NCBI RefSeq assembly: GCF_000006405.1
Contig: NW_003216446.1
Coordinates: 2,979 to 66,978, forward strand
DNA length: 64,000 bases
Source of the DNA: Perkinsus marinus ATCC 50983
Taxonomy: Eukaryota > Perkinsozoa > Perkinsida > Perkinsidae
Direction of reading: 5' to 3'
Part shown: piece by piece, positions 1 to 13,500 of the stretch
Layout of the letters: each line of letters starts with the position of its first letter
Numbering within the stretch: the first letter of the stretch is position 1
Notes under the pieces: model-generated
Seen by the model: only the letters and a program-made list of their open reading frames with translations
The model's database searches: none
Told to the model about the DNA's origin: nothing
Position numbers and translations under genes: made by a program

Positions 1-635
1 GAGACAGTGGTGGTAGTTGTTGTAGTTGTGGGGAAGCTGCTGCAGACTGACGGGCCGCAAGGCTGATCACCATCTTGACAAACAGCGACGTGGAGCCACC
101 ATTTGCAATATGATATCCTAGTGCCATATAAACCATCATTCAGCGATCGGCAATAAGCATCACAGTTGTCGCTCGGGCCCGTATGATCGTCAGGAGGAGC
201 GGCAGTTGTAGGAGGATCACCAGTGGGGCACTCCGACGGGCGACACCGCTGATCACCTCCTTGGCAAACAGGCTCAGGTTTCCACCACTTGCAGTATGAA
301 GATGGGCCGTTAAGACCAACGCAATAGGCGTCACATGGAGCAGACTGGAATGGGTGGCCCCCGGCAGCAGTTGTCGGATCAACTGGAGGTGGCCAAGTCT
401 GGGACTCACACATGCTATGGTCACTGCAAGGCTGATCACCAACTTGACAGACGGGTACCGGTAACCACCACTTACAGTAGGAGGCGGCGTCGTTGAGGCT
501 CCTGCACATATCATCACAAGCTGTGTTGGGCCCCGAAGGAGCCGATGTAGCCGGGATGGGTGTGGAGACCTGCAGCTGTCGGATATTGTATGAGGCCACA
601 GTAGGGATAACAAGAGCAACGCCGATGATGGACAT
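1..635 (-). CDS. secreted Cys-module/Thr-rich mucin-like protein, copy 1 (3' part outside window)
   Basis: Start ATG at 633–635 on the minus strand, chosen because a hydrophobic N-terminus (MSIIGVALVIPTVAS) follows, typical of a signal peptide. Three Cys modules follow, each of the pattern C-D-x-x-C-(V/R)-(S/G)-L-N … S-Y-C-K-W-W … V-C-Q-x-G-D-Q-x-C. A poly-Thr run then begins (CSSFPTTTTTTTT) and runs off the left edge. The reading frame is open throughout, unlike copy 2. Known: secretion signals plus Thr-rich repeats are typical of O-glycosylated surface or wall proteins. Inferred: an extracellular mucin-like protein. I do not recognise the Cys module as a named domain. Its neighbour is a tandem duplicate about 2.9 kb to the right. 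Confidence 0.6.
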   Translation of the reverse strand, partial: MSIIGVALVIPTVASYNIRQLQVSTPIPATSAPSGPNTACDDMCRSLNDAASYCKWWLPVPVCQVGDQPCSDHSMCESQTWPPPVDPTTAAGGHPFQSAPCDAYCVGLNGPSSYCKWWKPEPVCQGGDQRCRPSECPTGDPPTTAAPPDDHTGPSDNCDAYCRSLNDGLYGTRISYCKWWLHVAVCQDGDQPCGPSVCSSFPTTTTTTTTV

Positions 636-897
636 ACTCAGTGGCTAGATATGAAACCTACAGAGATGACCATCATTGCACTAAAGAAGAGAGAATAAGG
701 ACAAAGACTTGCAAAGACAAACATCATGATGAGTTGTCCAGGCTGGATGTGACGTGTTGCCGCCCAAGGCATGCAACACCAAATTTGGAATACTTGCGGT
801 CTGATCGATATCGTGGGGCGCGTACATACGCGAGGGAAACTGTAAGATTCGGGTCGAGAGCCTCTGCGCATCGCGAATAAGTCTCACTACGGAGATA
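1..897. repeat. left copy of ~0.9-kb direct duplication
   Basis: Nearly identical to 2924–3818, with spacing 2921–2923 bp. Homology covers the Cys-module part of the mucin-like gene plus about 260 bp upstream of its ATG, and stops after 897/3818. Confidence 0.9.
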
Positions 898-1647
898 TCG
901 TCGACGTACTCTATCGTGCCCCTTTTTGCCAGTGCCAATTGCTATGGTATCAGATAGCTTCACTATTTCGCTCCTGTAAGTTGCAATCATATTCACATTC
1001 CAGCCGGCATCAGTATGACAGTCGATACTGACATTATCGACTTTGGCAAGCAAATATTGGGAATGGCAGAAATGAAATTGTTATTGAGCGAGTGGTAGCT
1101 TTTCGCAACTATTTTACTGTGTATATGTTTTTTCCAGACTCTTCCACATAGTGGCACTTCTGTCAAGATATGTCATATCTGAACTCTTCCGTGGTTTTGG
1201 CGAAATTTCCTTATTTGCTGTCTTGAGTATGTCGCATTACAACGATGTGAGCCTGCATCATTCAAGTTTTTTTGGTATGAACTTCCTTCACCTCATCGAC
1301 ATTCTGGCAGTTGTCGCTGCGTTGACGAATTCGCGAACAAACCAAACGCCATGAAATCGAGTTATCCCTGTGGTGTCATTGTACCCATTCGGACCATAAG
1401 GACGAGTAAATGAGCTGACGAATAGGTTCAGTTTTGAATCTGCACCGGACAACAGATCCCGTATAACTTTCGCGCACACCACACTCGGGGGACATGAAAA
1501 ACACTCTTAAGCACTACGAGACCCTTTGGGTGGCACGATTTACGTGAATGATTCATATATACGTAAGACTCTGTTCCAGAGTTATACTTAATTTCATGAA
1601 AGTGTGAATGATGCAATTGAATTGTCTCGGCATCTCCGTGGGTTGAC
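898..1647. other. spacer between the two mucin-like genes
   Basis: Downstream of copy 2 and upstream of copy 1. No supported coding region, RNA or repeat was recognised. Confidence 0.4.
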
Positions 1648-3556
1648 TTATATCGAAGTAGTCGTAGCCTGAGCCGTAGTGGGCGACACAGTAGTGACCT
1701 GGAGTCCAGTGGGAGCCACAGTACTAGCGGCCACTGTAGTAGGCGAGACTGTAGTGGGAGCAACAGTAGTAGCTGCCACTGTAGTGGGGGCCGCAGTAGT
1801 AGGCGAGACTGTAGTGGGAGCCGCAGTAGTAGCTGCCACTGTAGTAGGCGAGACTGTAGTGGGAGCCGCAGTAGTAGCTGCCACTGTAGTAGGCGAGACT
1901 GTAGTGGGAGCCGCAGTAGTAGCAGCCACTGTAGTGGGAGCCGCAGTAGTAGCAGCCACTGTAGTAGGCGAGACTGTAGTGGGAGCCGCAGTAGTAGCAG
2001 CCACTGTAGTAGGCGAGACTGTAGTGGGAGCCGCAGTAGTAGCGGCCACAGTAGTTGCGGCCACAGTAGTAGGCGAGACTGTAGTGGGAGCCGCAGTAGT
2101 AGCTGCCACTGTAGTGGGAGCCGCAGTAGTAGCAGCCACTGTAGTGGGAGCCGCAGTAGTAGCAGCCACTGTAGTGGGAGCCGCAGTAGTAGCGGCCACA
2201 GTAGTAGGCGAGACTGTAGTGGGAGCCGCAGTAGTAGCGGCCACAGTAGTAGGCGAGACTGTAGTGGGAGCAACAGTAGTAGCAGCCACTGTAGCAGGCG
2301 AGACTGTAGTGGGAGCCGCAGTAGTAGCGGCCACTGTAGTAGCCGAGACTGTAGTGGGAGCAACAGTAGTAGCTGCCACTGTAGTGGGAGCCACAGTGGT
2401 AGCGGCCACTGTAGTAGCCGAGACTGTAGTGGGAGCCGCAGTAGTAGCGGCCACAGTAGTAGGCGAGACTGTAGTGGGAGCCGCAGTAGTTGCGGCCACT
2501 GTAGTAGGCGAGACTGTAGTGGGAGCCACAGTAGTAGCGGCCACTGTAGTAGGCGAGACTGTAGTGGGAGCCGCAGTAGTAGCGGCCACAGTAGTAGCCG
2601 AGACTGTAGTGGGAGCCACAGTAGTAGCGGCCACTGTAGTGGGAGCCGCAGTAGTAACGGCCACTGTAGTAGGCGAGACTGTAGTGGGAGCCACAGTAGT
2701 AGCGGCCACAGTAGTAGCGGCCACTGTAGTGGGAGCCGCAGTGGTAACGGCCACTGTAGTTGGCGAGACTGTAGTGGGAGCCACAGTAGTAGCGGCCACT
2801 GTAGTGGGAGCGGCAGTAGTAACGGCCACTGTAGTAGGCGAGACTGTAGTGGGAGCCGCAGTAGTAGCGGCAACAGTAGTAAAGACTACTGTGGTGGGAG
2901 CCGTGGACAGAGTTGAGGTGGTCGAGACAGTGGTGGTAGTTGTTGTAGTTGTGGGGAAGCTGCTGCAGACTGACGGGCCGCAAGGCTGATCACCATCTTG
3001 ACAAACAGCGACGTGGAGCCACCATTTGCAATATGATATCCTAGTGCCATATAAACCATCATTCAGCGATCGGCAATAAGCATCACAGTTGTCGCTCGGG
3101 CCCGTATGATCGTCAGAGGAGCGGCAGTTGTAGAGGATCACCAGTCGGGCACTCCGACGGGCGACACCGCTGATCACCTCCTTGGCAAACAGGCTCAGGT
3201 TTCCACCACTTGCAGTATGAAGATGGGCCATTAAGACCAACGCAATAGGCGTCACATGGAGCAGACTGGAATGGGTGGCCCCCGGCAGCAGTTGTCGGAT
3301 CAACTGGAGGTGGCCAAGTCTGGGACTCACACACGCTATGGTCACTGCAAGGCTGATCACCAACTTGACAGACGGGTACCGGTAACCACCACTTACAGTA
3401 GGAGGCGGCGTCGTTGAGGCTCCTGCACATATCATCACAAGCTGTGTTGGGCCCCGAAGGAGCCGATGTAGTCGGGATGGGTGTGGAGACCTGCAGCTGT
3501 CGGATATTGTATGAGGCCACAGTAGGGATAACAAGAGCAACGCCGATGATGGACAT
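1648..3556 (-). pseudogene. secreted Cys-module/Thr-rich mucin-like protein, copy 2 (frameshifted)
   Basis: Duplicate of the gene at 1–635. The signal peptide and first two Cys modules are open from the ATG at 3556 to a stop at 3113. The third Cys module and a tail of about 400 residues of Thr/Ala/Val/Pro repeats (units like TTVAPTTVSPTTVAA) continue in another frame to the stop at 1648. Comparison with copy 1 shows the cause: two single-G losses close together, GGAGGAG to GAGGAG near 3112 and GTAGGAGG to GTAGAGG near 3129, for a net change of −2. Either a recent pseudogene or two uncorrected base-call errors; the near-identity of the copies favours a recent event. If functional it would be a heavily O-glycosylatable secreted protein. 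Confidence 0.6.
1675..2900. repeat. coding VNTR (30/45-bp units) encoding Thr-rich tail
   Basis: About 1.2 kb of alternating 15-bp blocks (GTAGTGGGAGCCGCA, GTAGTAGGCGAGACT, GTAGTAGCGGCCACT and variants) that build 30- and 45-bp higher-order units. In the minus frame these read as TTVAPTTVSPTTVAA-type repeats. Every frame is open because the period is a multiple of three, so the other long ORFs here are shadows. Confidence 0.9.
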
Positions 3557-3818
3557 ACTCAGTGGCTAGATATGAAACCTACAGAGATGACCATCATTGC
3601 ACCAAGGAAGAGAGAATAAGGACAAAGACTTGCAAAGATAAACATCATGATGAGTTGTCCAGGCTGGATGTGACGTGTTGCCGCCCAAGGCATGCAACAC
3701 CAAATTTGGAATACTTGCGGTCTGATCGATATCGTGGGGCGCGTACATACGCGAGGGAAACTGTAAGATTCGGGTCGAGAGCCTCTGCGCATCGCGAATA
3801 AGTCTCACTACGGAGATA
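2924..3818. repeat. right copy of ~0.9-kb direct duplication
   Basis: Partner of 1–897. It differs by a handful of substitutions and two single-base deletions that disturb the reading frame of the gene. Confidence 0.9.
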
Positions 3819-4596
3819 GTCCAGGTACTCAACTACGATGTGGCTATTGACCATCTATCCTGGTATGCCGCATCTGCGTATGCCGACTTGCTCTTCCGGA
3901 AGAACGTACAGATAATCGAAAAAGTGGAAACTAGAAAGCCCGCTGAATCAAGTCACTGAGTCAGGAAATTAAAACGCAGCGCGTCTAGTTTTATACGTAT
4001 TACAGTATTATTTAAAGGTTGATTCGCGTTATAACCTAACGTATTTCTTAATACTGTACAATAGTGACATTGTACCCCAACAGGCACCAACGGGCAACGC
4101 CTGTTCATTCGCCAGCCTTGCGCCGGAAATACTGTTAGGTCTTCGGTCCAACTCAGATCAAAGTTGTTTGATATACATTGTATTACTTTATGCATCGTAC
4201 ATCGTGACCTAACCAATAGTCTAAAGCTGTTGCCTTTATTCCAGTTTAGATTGCCAGTATAGTAATACGATCAGCTATGCTCTTCCTAACTTGAGACTTC
4301 CATTAATGAGGGATTAACATTGAAGCTCAAATGTCATCCTTCGATGTATTGTTGGATTTTATCGGCCTTCGCCACTGTCTATATGACACTGAAGAATTCC
4401 AACGAGCAATTGAGCTTCCTGGGAGGAGATTATCTCTTGAGCTCTTTCCGTGGTACTCATGTATAGCAAGGTCTGTCCGAATCTTAGCGACATGATCGAA
4501 TGAACATCATCAGGCATTTGCTCGAGCATCTCTCTGATGGGTTATTAACAACAACAACAATTCAACGCAACTCCAGCACACGTTGAAAAAGTCAGT
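3819..4596. other. intergenic, nothing recognised
   Basis: Between the mucin-like gene start and the DDB1 stop. Contains a short (AAC)n run near 4548–4562; no coding exon could be supported. Confidence 0.4.
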
Positions 4597-7500
4597 CTAC
4601 GCGAAACTATCAACAATACCACGAACTTCTTTAACCAACTCGTCAGCTTCTGTTCCATCACAGAGAGTATTCGCCGTTTTCACCTGTGAAACCATCAGCA
4701 TCGCGATAGCCACAAAACTTACCGCAAGCTCATCAGCCATAACTAAGAACAGTTCCAACAAATCCCCATCGACGAATCCTGATGGGTCTAATGCACCACC
4801 GCTACTCGGCAGCGTGCTCGAGTCAATCGACCGGAAGAGCTTCCAATCGACTCTAGCGTCAACAGAAGGGCTTCCAGAACCTGAGAGAAACACGCATATA
4901 AACAAAACACAGCGGATTCGTCAATTTCCTCGTGTGAGAGGAAGCCTTCTCTTCCGCCTAGAAGCATGATGGAAACATGCCATCGCGAAAACGACTTCAA
5001 CATCGCCACTCCACATCGTGGAAAAACAGACAAAATTTGTGTGTGCAGTATTTCTTTCTCAAGTATCTCCTAGTATAGCATACGGAGCTATACCGCAACA
5101 TCCACTTTCGCGCTGTGCATGCGTACACAATTATACAGTCTCAGCTACCACATCAAATGTATCACTGTGGTCCTACCACACCAATTCCCAAATCAGACTA
5201 AGATCGCTCCGTTAAAGGGAAGACGCCGAGATAAAAAATGGCGGGGCCCGGAATTGAACACGGGGCCTCACTAGACCGACGGGGTCCCTGCCGCGTTACT
5301 GATTATTGATGCAGAATGAATCTTTCACCACAAATCCCTACAAATTTTCATATCAGTTTTTGCATTTTCGAATTACAATTAACATCCATTATAACAACCA
5401 AGGCCTACTCTGTTGATGGATATTTACTGCTATGGCATGCTGAATCTGCAACATCCTTCCAATACCCGTGTCATCAATACCCTTCAACGACACCACTGCT
5501 CCCTCGATCGTACAAAGGAGGTACTGAAAACCAGTCTTGGAAGAATACATGTTCGCTTTCCAGAGGCTGAGCCCAGACGTTTCCTCACCACCTAGTGGAA
5601 GTTCACATACGAATTCGGGTAGAAGTGTACAGAACTCATTGCGAACTTCCTCAATTTTTCTTCGGAATTTCCACAAATGTCACCTACACATGTAGTTGAT
5701 TATGTACATATTTCTTCACACCGCTGAAAGCACTATTCCCCTCCATCACTCAAGGCACTAACCTCATCACGATGTTCTCCGTTGGAGCCTCGACTCGACG
5801 GCGGCATTGTAGAACTTAACATACCGGGACGGATGCAATTAACGAGAAGACCGAGATGCAGCTGACCAACCGTCTGAAACGAATCACTCTTCATAATCTA
5901 CCAAAAGTCGGCTACTTCACCTGAAGGGAATATCCGCGAGAATCTGAATGGCTACCACCGATCTCTTTTTGCCTGAAATCGAGAGTAGAAAAGCAACGAA
6001 TCAGCCAGCTTACTTCTCCATAATGAAGAGGTTAAATCGATCATCAGCAACCAGAATATTCCCATTCGACAAAAACTGAATAGCTGTAGGCCACAAGGGG
6101 AATTCGTATCGAGCTGTAAAGCACTCTCAACGACATTGCCACGATTAACCTACCGAGCTCCGAAATCGTAGAAGTTTTCGAATCGAATTGTAACAGCGTC
6201 ACCCCTCTCGTCATGTCACCAATCACCACCGTTCTCCTAGCAACAAATACAGTGGGGAGAAGAAAGCGACATAGAATAACTCCGATGTAATATACTCAAC
6301 ATTCACCTGCGCACTTCTCACGATGAAGGGCCTACCCTCGAATTTGCATAAAAATAGATGCAATATGGAGGTGGCGTTTCGTGACAAGGCCGAGCCTGAG
6401 CGCCCCATCCGACTGCTGCTCTACCGCGTACACTTCCAGTACGTTATTCACCGTACCTACTTCACCGATAGCGACCAAAAAAATTACGGAAAATTGTCCC
6501 TTACAAAGTAGGAAAATTCCACGGTTTTCGGCATCGACCATAGATGCCATCTGGTAGGGAACTCCCTCGACCTCTACTGTAGCCACTTGTTCGCAGACTT
6601 CTGCCTTGGAGCCGCTCAGGAGAGACGCTGTTGGCTGAACGAAACTCGAGAGTTTACATTACTCCTTTGCAAATTACAACCCCTAGGGGCGTTTTTAAGT
6701 AGAAAATTTCAATAAAATTTTACCATAACTGATGTAAGATAGTCGCGGCCTAAATTTTGATAGAATATTGCATCGATGAGAATAACCATCCAACATGCAC
6801 CACGATGATGGTGCCGTTATCGCTCGTGGACAACGGGAATACAGATTGCCCCATTGAAAGCGCTCGCCAAGACCTCTCTAGTCAGCTTTCTCTCGCTGGG
6901 AAATCCGAATTCTGCACGTTACAGACAATAAAACAGTTTATTTTGGGCACGTTGCATATTCCCTCACCGAACTTACATCGATTCTATACACTTTGACAAA
7001 CCCCTTCGAAGGCTCCGCCTCGTCAGTCTCCGATCGTCCTGCCATTGCTGGCACCACACATGAGCCCACACAGAGATATCTGATATCAACAGTGAAGATA
7101 ATAACGACCGAATCATCATCCACCACCCCCTTACACTATGCCGCTGTCCTCAGCATCTCCAAGATTGAATGTGGCTAAGGAAACCACCTATATGAAAAAA
7201 ACATACCAGAAGAATTCCAGCGCTCGAGAGACTATCAATGGCAATGCTCCACAAGATAAGTACAATGACAGAACTGCAATCATCTGTTTCGTTTTCTACC
7301 ACTGTACACATCTGATGCTCGCACTTTTATTAAATCGATTATGTTAACGACGTATGTAACGCATTCACAAAATGTAACATAACAAGCCTATCCCAGTAGC
7401 AGGTATGAAATCCCCTACGACCCTCCAAACTCCCCCTTCCTCACCTCCACAGTGCTCTCCTCCTCCTCCTCATCATCATCAGCAGGCATGTCCACATCCT

Positions 7501-10500
7501 CCTCAGCTGGGATACAGTAAATCTCTCGTAGACTCGAGCCGTTCATCAAACGCTGAAAAATTACATACCATCATCACCACCACAACCAGCAACAACAACT
7601 CACCACACTGCTCGACGACGACGCTCCCCTCCTATTGTTGTTATCAGACCTACAGTAAGGAGAACCTATAGGCCAGCAGTTGCCATAGACGACATCACAT
7701 ACGTATTTTCCTTCCCTTTATCCTCATTCAGCCGTTCCTCTATCGTAATAGTCGATACTGCATACATATCACCAGTCACATGTTCAACATGCATTGCCGC
7801 TTGCCCTGTCATCACCAACTATCGAACTCTCCAACTCTCCAACACCACTGCTCTCACCTTCCCCAACAGCTCTTCGTCTCGTCTGGAATTCACACGGCTC
7901 ATCCGTACTCAGCGAGGCGAATACCAAAGACGGCTGAAACAAAAACAAAATAAATAAGGTAAACAGCACCGCAATGAATACCAAGTTACTCCGCACCTCT
8001 ACTTCAGAATAAACGGTCAATGGGGAATTAATTCCGATATTCCCACCGTTTTATCTCAACCGTGATAAAATCACCCAGAAAAAATGCCCACAGGAAGCGA
8101 CTATTCCTCACCTGCGACGTCATCAACGCCATCACCGCCACGTGACTGTCCTTTTGGCCAGCACTCATCGCAAATGCCCTTTCCTCTCCAAATTCAACAG
8201 CGCACTCAACAGCGACTCCTCCCTGCAATGGGTTCACATTCCTACACATCAGCTCAGCCCCTTCGTCATCTGCTGTCAGGAGGTACGGGTATGTACCTAA
8301 TAATAATAACGGCACCAGCCATATAAGAGCAGGCTATCACAACAGAAATAATACAAATTAAAAAGGTACGACGGAAGAATCAAAGCAAACATCAAATTGT
8401 CTTTCCCCACTAGAACGAGATTTGGCCATAGTCAAGCTCGATGATGAGGAATTCAGTACTAACCATCAGAGCTCACCTCTCACGAACAACCCATTGATCG
8501 ACGGTAACTTCGACAGGCTTATCGGACGGAAGCCACCAACATCAATGACCTACAGGAAGGAGAGAGAGCATACAAAACCTACGATGTCGAAAGACTGGTC
8601 AAGAAGTTCATGATAGTAATAATTGTTGAGCGATGGACACCATGATCATCAGTATGGTTTGCATTACGATAAAGTGGGATGAACTCCGCAGAAGACCCAA
8701 TGAAACCCATTCAGAAAATGTACCAAAACATACAAAAAAATACTTTGTATTTTAGTCGGTATACCATATCATGTATCAAGGCATCAATTATCGCCTATCA
8801 TTCCCGCAATCCTCGCAACAGATTTTAACAAAAAAATAGAAGAAAATTTGACCCTAGCCTCCCAAGAACGCTTGAACAGTACGAGCAATTCTATCCGTTC
8901 ACTTCTCAACAACAGTATGAGAAAATACGCACATGCTCAACTTCCTGTGGTGGTCAGAATATGAGAATTGTGAGGAAATTTGGAAAATTCCCACCTCCAT
9001 TCGAATTCATATATAAACTCCTATATTTGATCATAAAACTCCTCAACTCAGCGAGAGGAAGGGAACAAACATTCCTCAGAACAAACCACTGCCCACCTGA
9101 ATTTTCCATCCCCGTTCTTCTTCCGTACACTCCAACCACACCATAATACGCCCGTCACCGAGGCCACACACAACCACTACTCCCACCTCGGCCGCCGAAC
9201 TCATACCAAGCGATCTCCTCGATGTCACTACTATCGACCTATTAGGAACACGGGATGACCAACCCAACCATCAAAATGCACAACCTACCGTGTCACCGAA
9301 GATTCAACTCTCGAACTTCCCAACGGTATCTAAACAATATACCCGTATACAAGTATTATACTTCTACTCATATTTTAAAACTGAATTGGAAATCATTGGA
9401 GTTTCACTCTAGTGATATGAAAAACACTAGTGAAAAGTATATTCCACGACTACTGCATGTCACCACGAATATCGCGTTTTTCACATGTCACCCGTGAAAC
9501 GGGTGAAACTCCAATGTATTTCGGCTGAGAGGCCAACTAGTCGAGCCAGGTACAACTATTGGTAAGAAAAGGAAGAGCGCAATTTTATCCGACCATGTCT
9601 ACTCCGACAATGGAGTTTCACCCTAGTGATATGAAAAACATATTTCACGACTACTACATGCCGCGAGTATTGCGTTTTTCACCACTTCACATAAAACGGA
9701 TGGTAGAACTCCAATATATGATGAATACGATTTTAATATTATATACAGTGCGAGTCTAATGCAAAGTAATATTTTCAACGCCTTCATATTTTGAATAATA
9801 TCAACATGATAACAATGTGAATCGATTGACACCAACGTTTTACAAGCGTTCTATACTCTTGAAGTAAGCCATCTCGCACACCTGTTTGCTCCGCACCATA
9901 TTGGCTCCTCACCTCAAGAGGAGTTCGGAATCTTCCTCGACCTTTTCTGTTTCCTATTTCCTTTAACATCAGCTTCCCCTGTGATGATTCTTCACCCACA
10001 CTCGGCCACAACCCGACCGCCAACATGCTCGAACTAGAGTCGTATGCCACACATGACACTCCAACCAACGACCTAAAAGATGGCCATTTTCGGACCTCAT
10101 TCGTATCTTTATACACGCGACCTAAGATACGCAATACATGCCACCTACTTCCCAAAGGAAACCTCAGTAGTTTCCACCCTCCCCCTATCCTTCATCTGAC
10201 GTATCCAAGCTCGCCCTGGCCAAGATACAAAGTAGGCCCACTAACATACCACTGCTTCACTCACCACAATCATCAACTGTCACCACCGTGTCACCATCAC
10301 CAGTAGCAGCTACGAATGACCGTCCATTCTCAACCTCATCCGAGCGAACCAGGACTGGTGGGGAAGACGATACGTCAACCCATCGGACCTGAAATTTGAG
10401 ATTTTTTTAGAGAATGTAAATTATCGAAAAATTTTAAATTTCCCTCATTTCTCATCTCAAAAATACGAAAAATCGTCTTCACGAGATTTCATTTTTCAAA

Positions 10501-13500
10501 AAAATCCAAAAAAAATTTTATGGATTTAAAATATCGGAAAATTTCCCCCAATTTTCCAGAATCATCGTATCGAGACGATCATCTCGAAAATATGGAAAAT
10601 CGTTTTCACGGAATTCTCCTTTCCAATTGGAAGTTCAGAAAAATTTATTAAACGGAAATTACCTGAAGATTCGTCGCTCATCTCAAAAATATGAGAAAAT
10701 AATTTTCACCAAAAAATGTCACCATCCCTACCGCTCCTTTTGAAACTTGTACGACGAGATTCGACACTCCGCCACACCAAATCGAGGGCTCATCTATGAA
10801 CACATCAGAGAAGTCCAACGTAACTGATGATGACGACGATGAGTATTCCTCCAAATTCAAGACGACATAGTAGAGAGCATCCTACCCAGCTCGGATTCAG
10901 TGCTCTCCTCCTCCTTCGTGACGAATGTACAAACCACCGTTGTTGTTGCCAATGATTGAACCTCAGCATAATACTCATTTACAATCATATTTCACGCGAA
11001 ACCACAACTTCACATATTTTCGTCAATGTTGGGAAAAGTATATGTTCACTTTCCTCAGCCGAGCTCAGGAATTTCTTCACTAATTACAGAAGTTTACACA
11101 TGAATTCGTGTACAAAAACCAATAAAAATTTCCAAAAATTTCCCCAAAATTTCCATTTCTTCACCAACGCGCATATTTCCCCGCAGTTCTTATCAGAAAT
11201 TAGATTTTCACGAAACTTCTCACCAAAAGAGACGATCCTCTTGGCAGTCCAATACTCCACATCATCGACACACTCGGCCACTCGACACTCCCCAACTCCT
11301 TCATCCTCAAACCACATCTAAGGGCGCGTATCTACCACACGGAGAGATGATAAAAACTACGCCTCATAAAAACAAGTTTTCGTCTAGATGTTTAAAACGC
11401 TGAAAATGATCATTCAATGAAGGGTTGTAAAAATAAAGTTATTATTTCATCGATTCAGCCTACCAAGGAATGTTCATTCCAAAGAAATCTCCGACTGGCA
11501 ACAGACATGTGACAAACTTGAAGTCGATCCCACTGGTGTGAAAGTACTCGATATTATATTTGTCATCATCGGGTCTATTCCGAACAACCCATGATAACAC
11601 GTGAATCAGAAATAGTGAAAACAGTGTGGTAAAAATTGCACATGGTCATCAACCACATGTGTTGGTGATGACAATATGAAAATTCTGAGAGGAAATTTGT
11701 GGGAATTATTGCTGGTTCCTGTGGACTCCGACCCCAACTCGTTCATAAACTCCTATGATCAGCGAGGAAATTCATGAGCTCAGCAGCTGAGGAGAGCGAA
11801 CATATATTACAACACGGAGTTAAAATATTTCCGCATATTATTCTCTTTTTATATCGACATTCACTCTAAGCATATAAACACACTTTTGCCTTACCGATGA
11901 AGCCTCACTTCGACCCGTGACCATGAGCAAGTCCCGCCCAGTGTTAGCAGGTAATTGGAAATCCAATATCGGCGATAGTGATAACTCCGCATGGCTGAAC
12001 AGAGAACGAGGATATACCCGAGATCATTCCCCGGCAATATCGATGGACCTCGACGGTTTTACTCGGGTAAAAACATCGCGAAATAATTTTCTCCCTCAGA
12101 GTATCGTACTAGTTATTTCACACCAACAACGATATAAAACGATATCGGCACTGATATCTTCGATACACTTCATACAAAGAAGTGCGTGAAAAACTCCGAT
12201 TTCGTTACGATTTTCCCCACTTCCCTTACATCGTTCGCACATATGATGCCGTATCAAGATAAGGCTCCGGCTGAATCCAAAAACATCATCCCCCATGAAT
12301 GCAGCATGAACCAACTCACGTAAACCCTGCATAATCGATGTGCATCCCCAGCGTCACTCGCCACAAAAATAAGTTCCCCTCCCAGCAACACAGCCACTGC
12401 TGAACTTGCTCCTTCCGAAACTACTCCCAGGGTCTGAAAGTAATCACCTTGGAGTTTCACTCTAGTGATATGAAAAACATATTTCACGACTACTGCATAT
12501 CACCGCGAATATCGACTTTTTCACCAAGTTTTACGCCATTTCGCGTAAAACGGGTGGTGAAACTCCATCAAACGAAGCCATTTTAAGTTCCAAAATAATC
12601 AACTTCAAGATTCGCCACTGAAAAATTCCGAAAATTCCCCATAAATAAACCCTTGCGTTTTCCTACCTCCATTTCCATCCCATCTCTTCCACTGAGATCA
12701 CCCCGCACCTGATAACGAGACTACAACACTACCAAGTCGTACTCAACTAGTTCAACTACTTGGTCAATGGGGTTCACCCGTTTTACACCAACTGGCGTAA
12801 TACTCTGTGTGAAAAACCGCGATTTTCGCGCTATGCAGTTATTTGTAAAATGTGTTTTCAACTAGTATTTCTCATATCACTAGGGTGGAACTCCATTGCA
12901 GACTTGCATATTTACAAAAGCTTGATGCACTTTATAACGTGGGTATGATAATAACAACCGTTTTTCACAAACTTGCACAACTTCGATAATGCCGTATCAC
13001 GCACAGTGTTGCGTCTTCACGACCAACCTTCACCTTAGTTTCCCGTCTCCTCTTCCCCGCATTCCCCTTCCTCTTCCCATCATCAACATAATGACGACTT
13101 CCGCTACCACCACTCGCCGACCTAAGCCGACCAACCATCATCACACACATATCGATCATCTTAAAGTCACCACCTGTGCAAGACATGTAGCCACCCTTCA
13201 TCATCAACTATGAACAACCTCCCTATAGTGCCGCCCACACATACCTACAAAGTCGACAAGATCTCTCATATTGCTCAATATCGATTACTAGGGCGCGCGC
13301 GATATACTTCTCACATTATTAATGGAGTTTCACCCTAGTGATATAATAACACCAGTGAGTAACATATTTCACGACTACTGCATATCACCGCAAATATTGC
13401 GTTTTTCACCGAGTTTTACGCCACTCCACGTAAAACGGGTGGTGAAACTCCAATAATTTAACAAATTATCATCATCTGAAAAATCATTCACTAATCATCC

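Noticed and set aside
1428..2989. Very long Leu-rich, Tyr/Gly-rich (minus) and Val/Ala-rich (plus) ORFs over the VNTR
   Set aside because: The repeat period is a multiple of three, so all frames stay open; only the Thr-rich minus frame links to a signal peptide and Cys modules.
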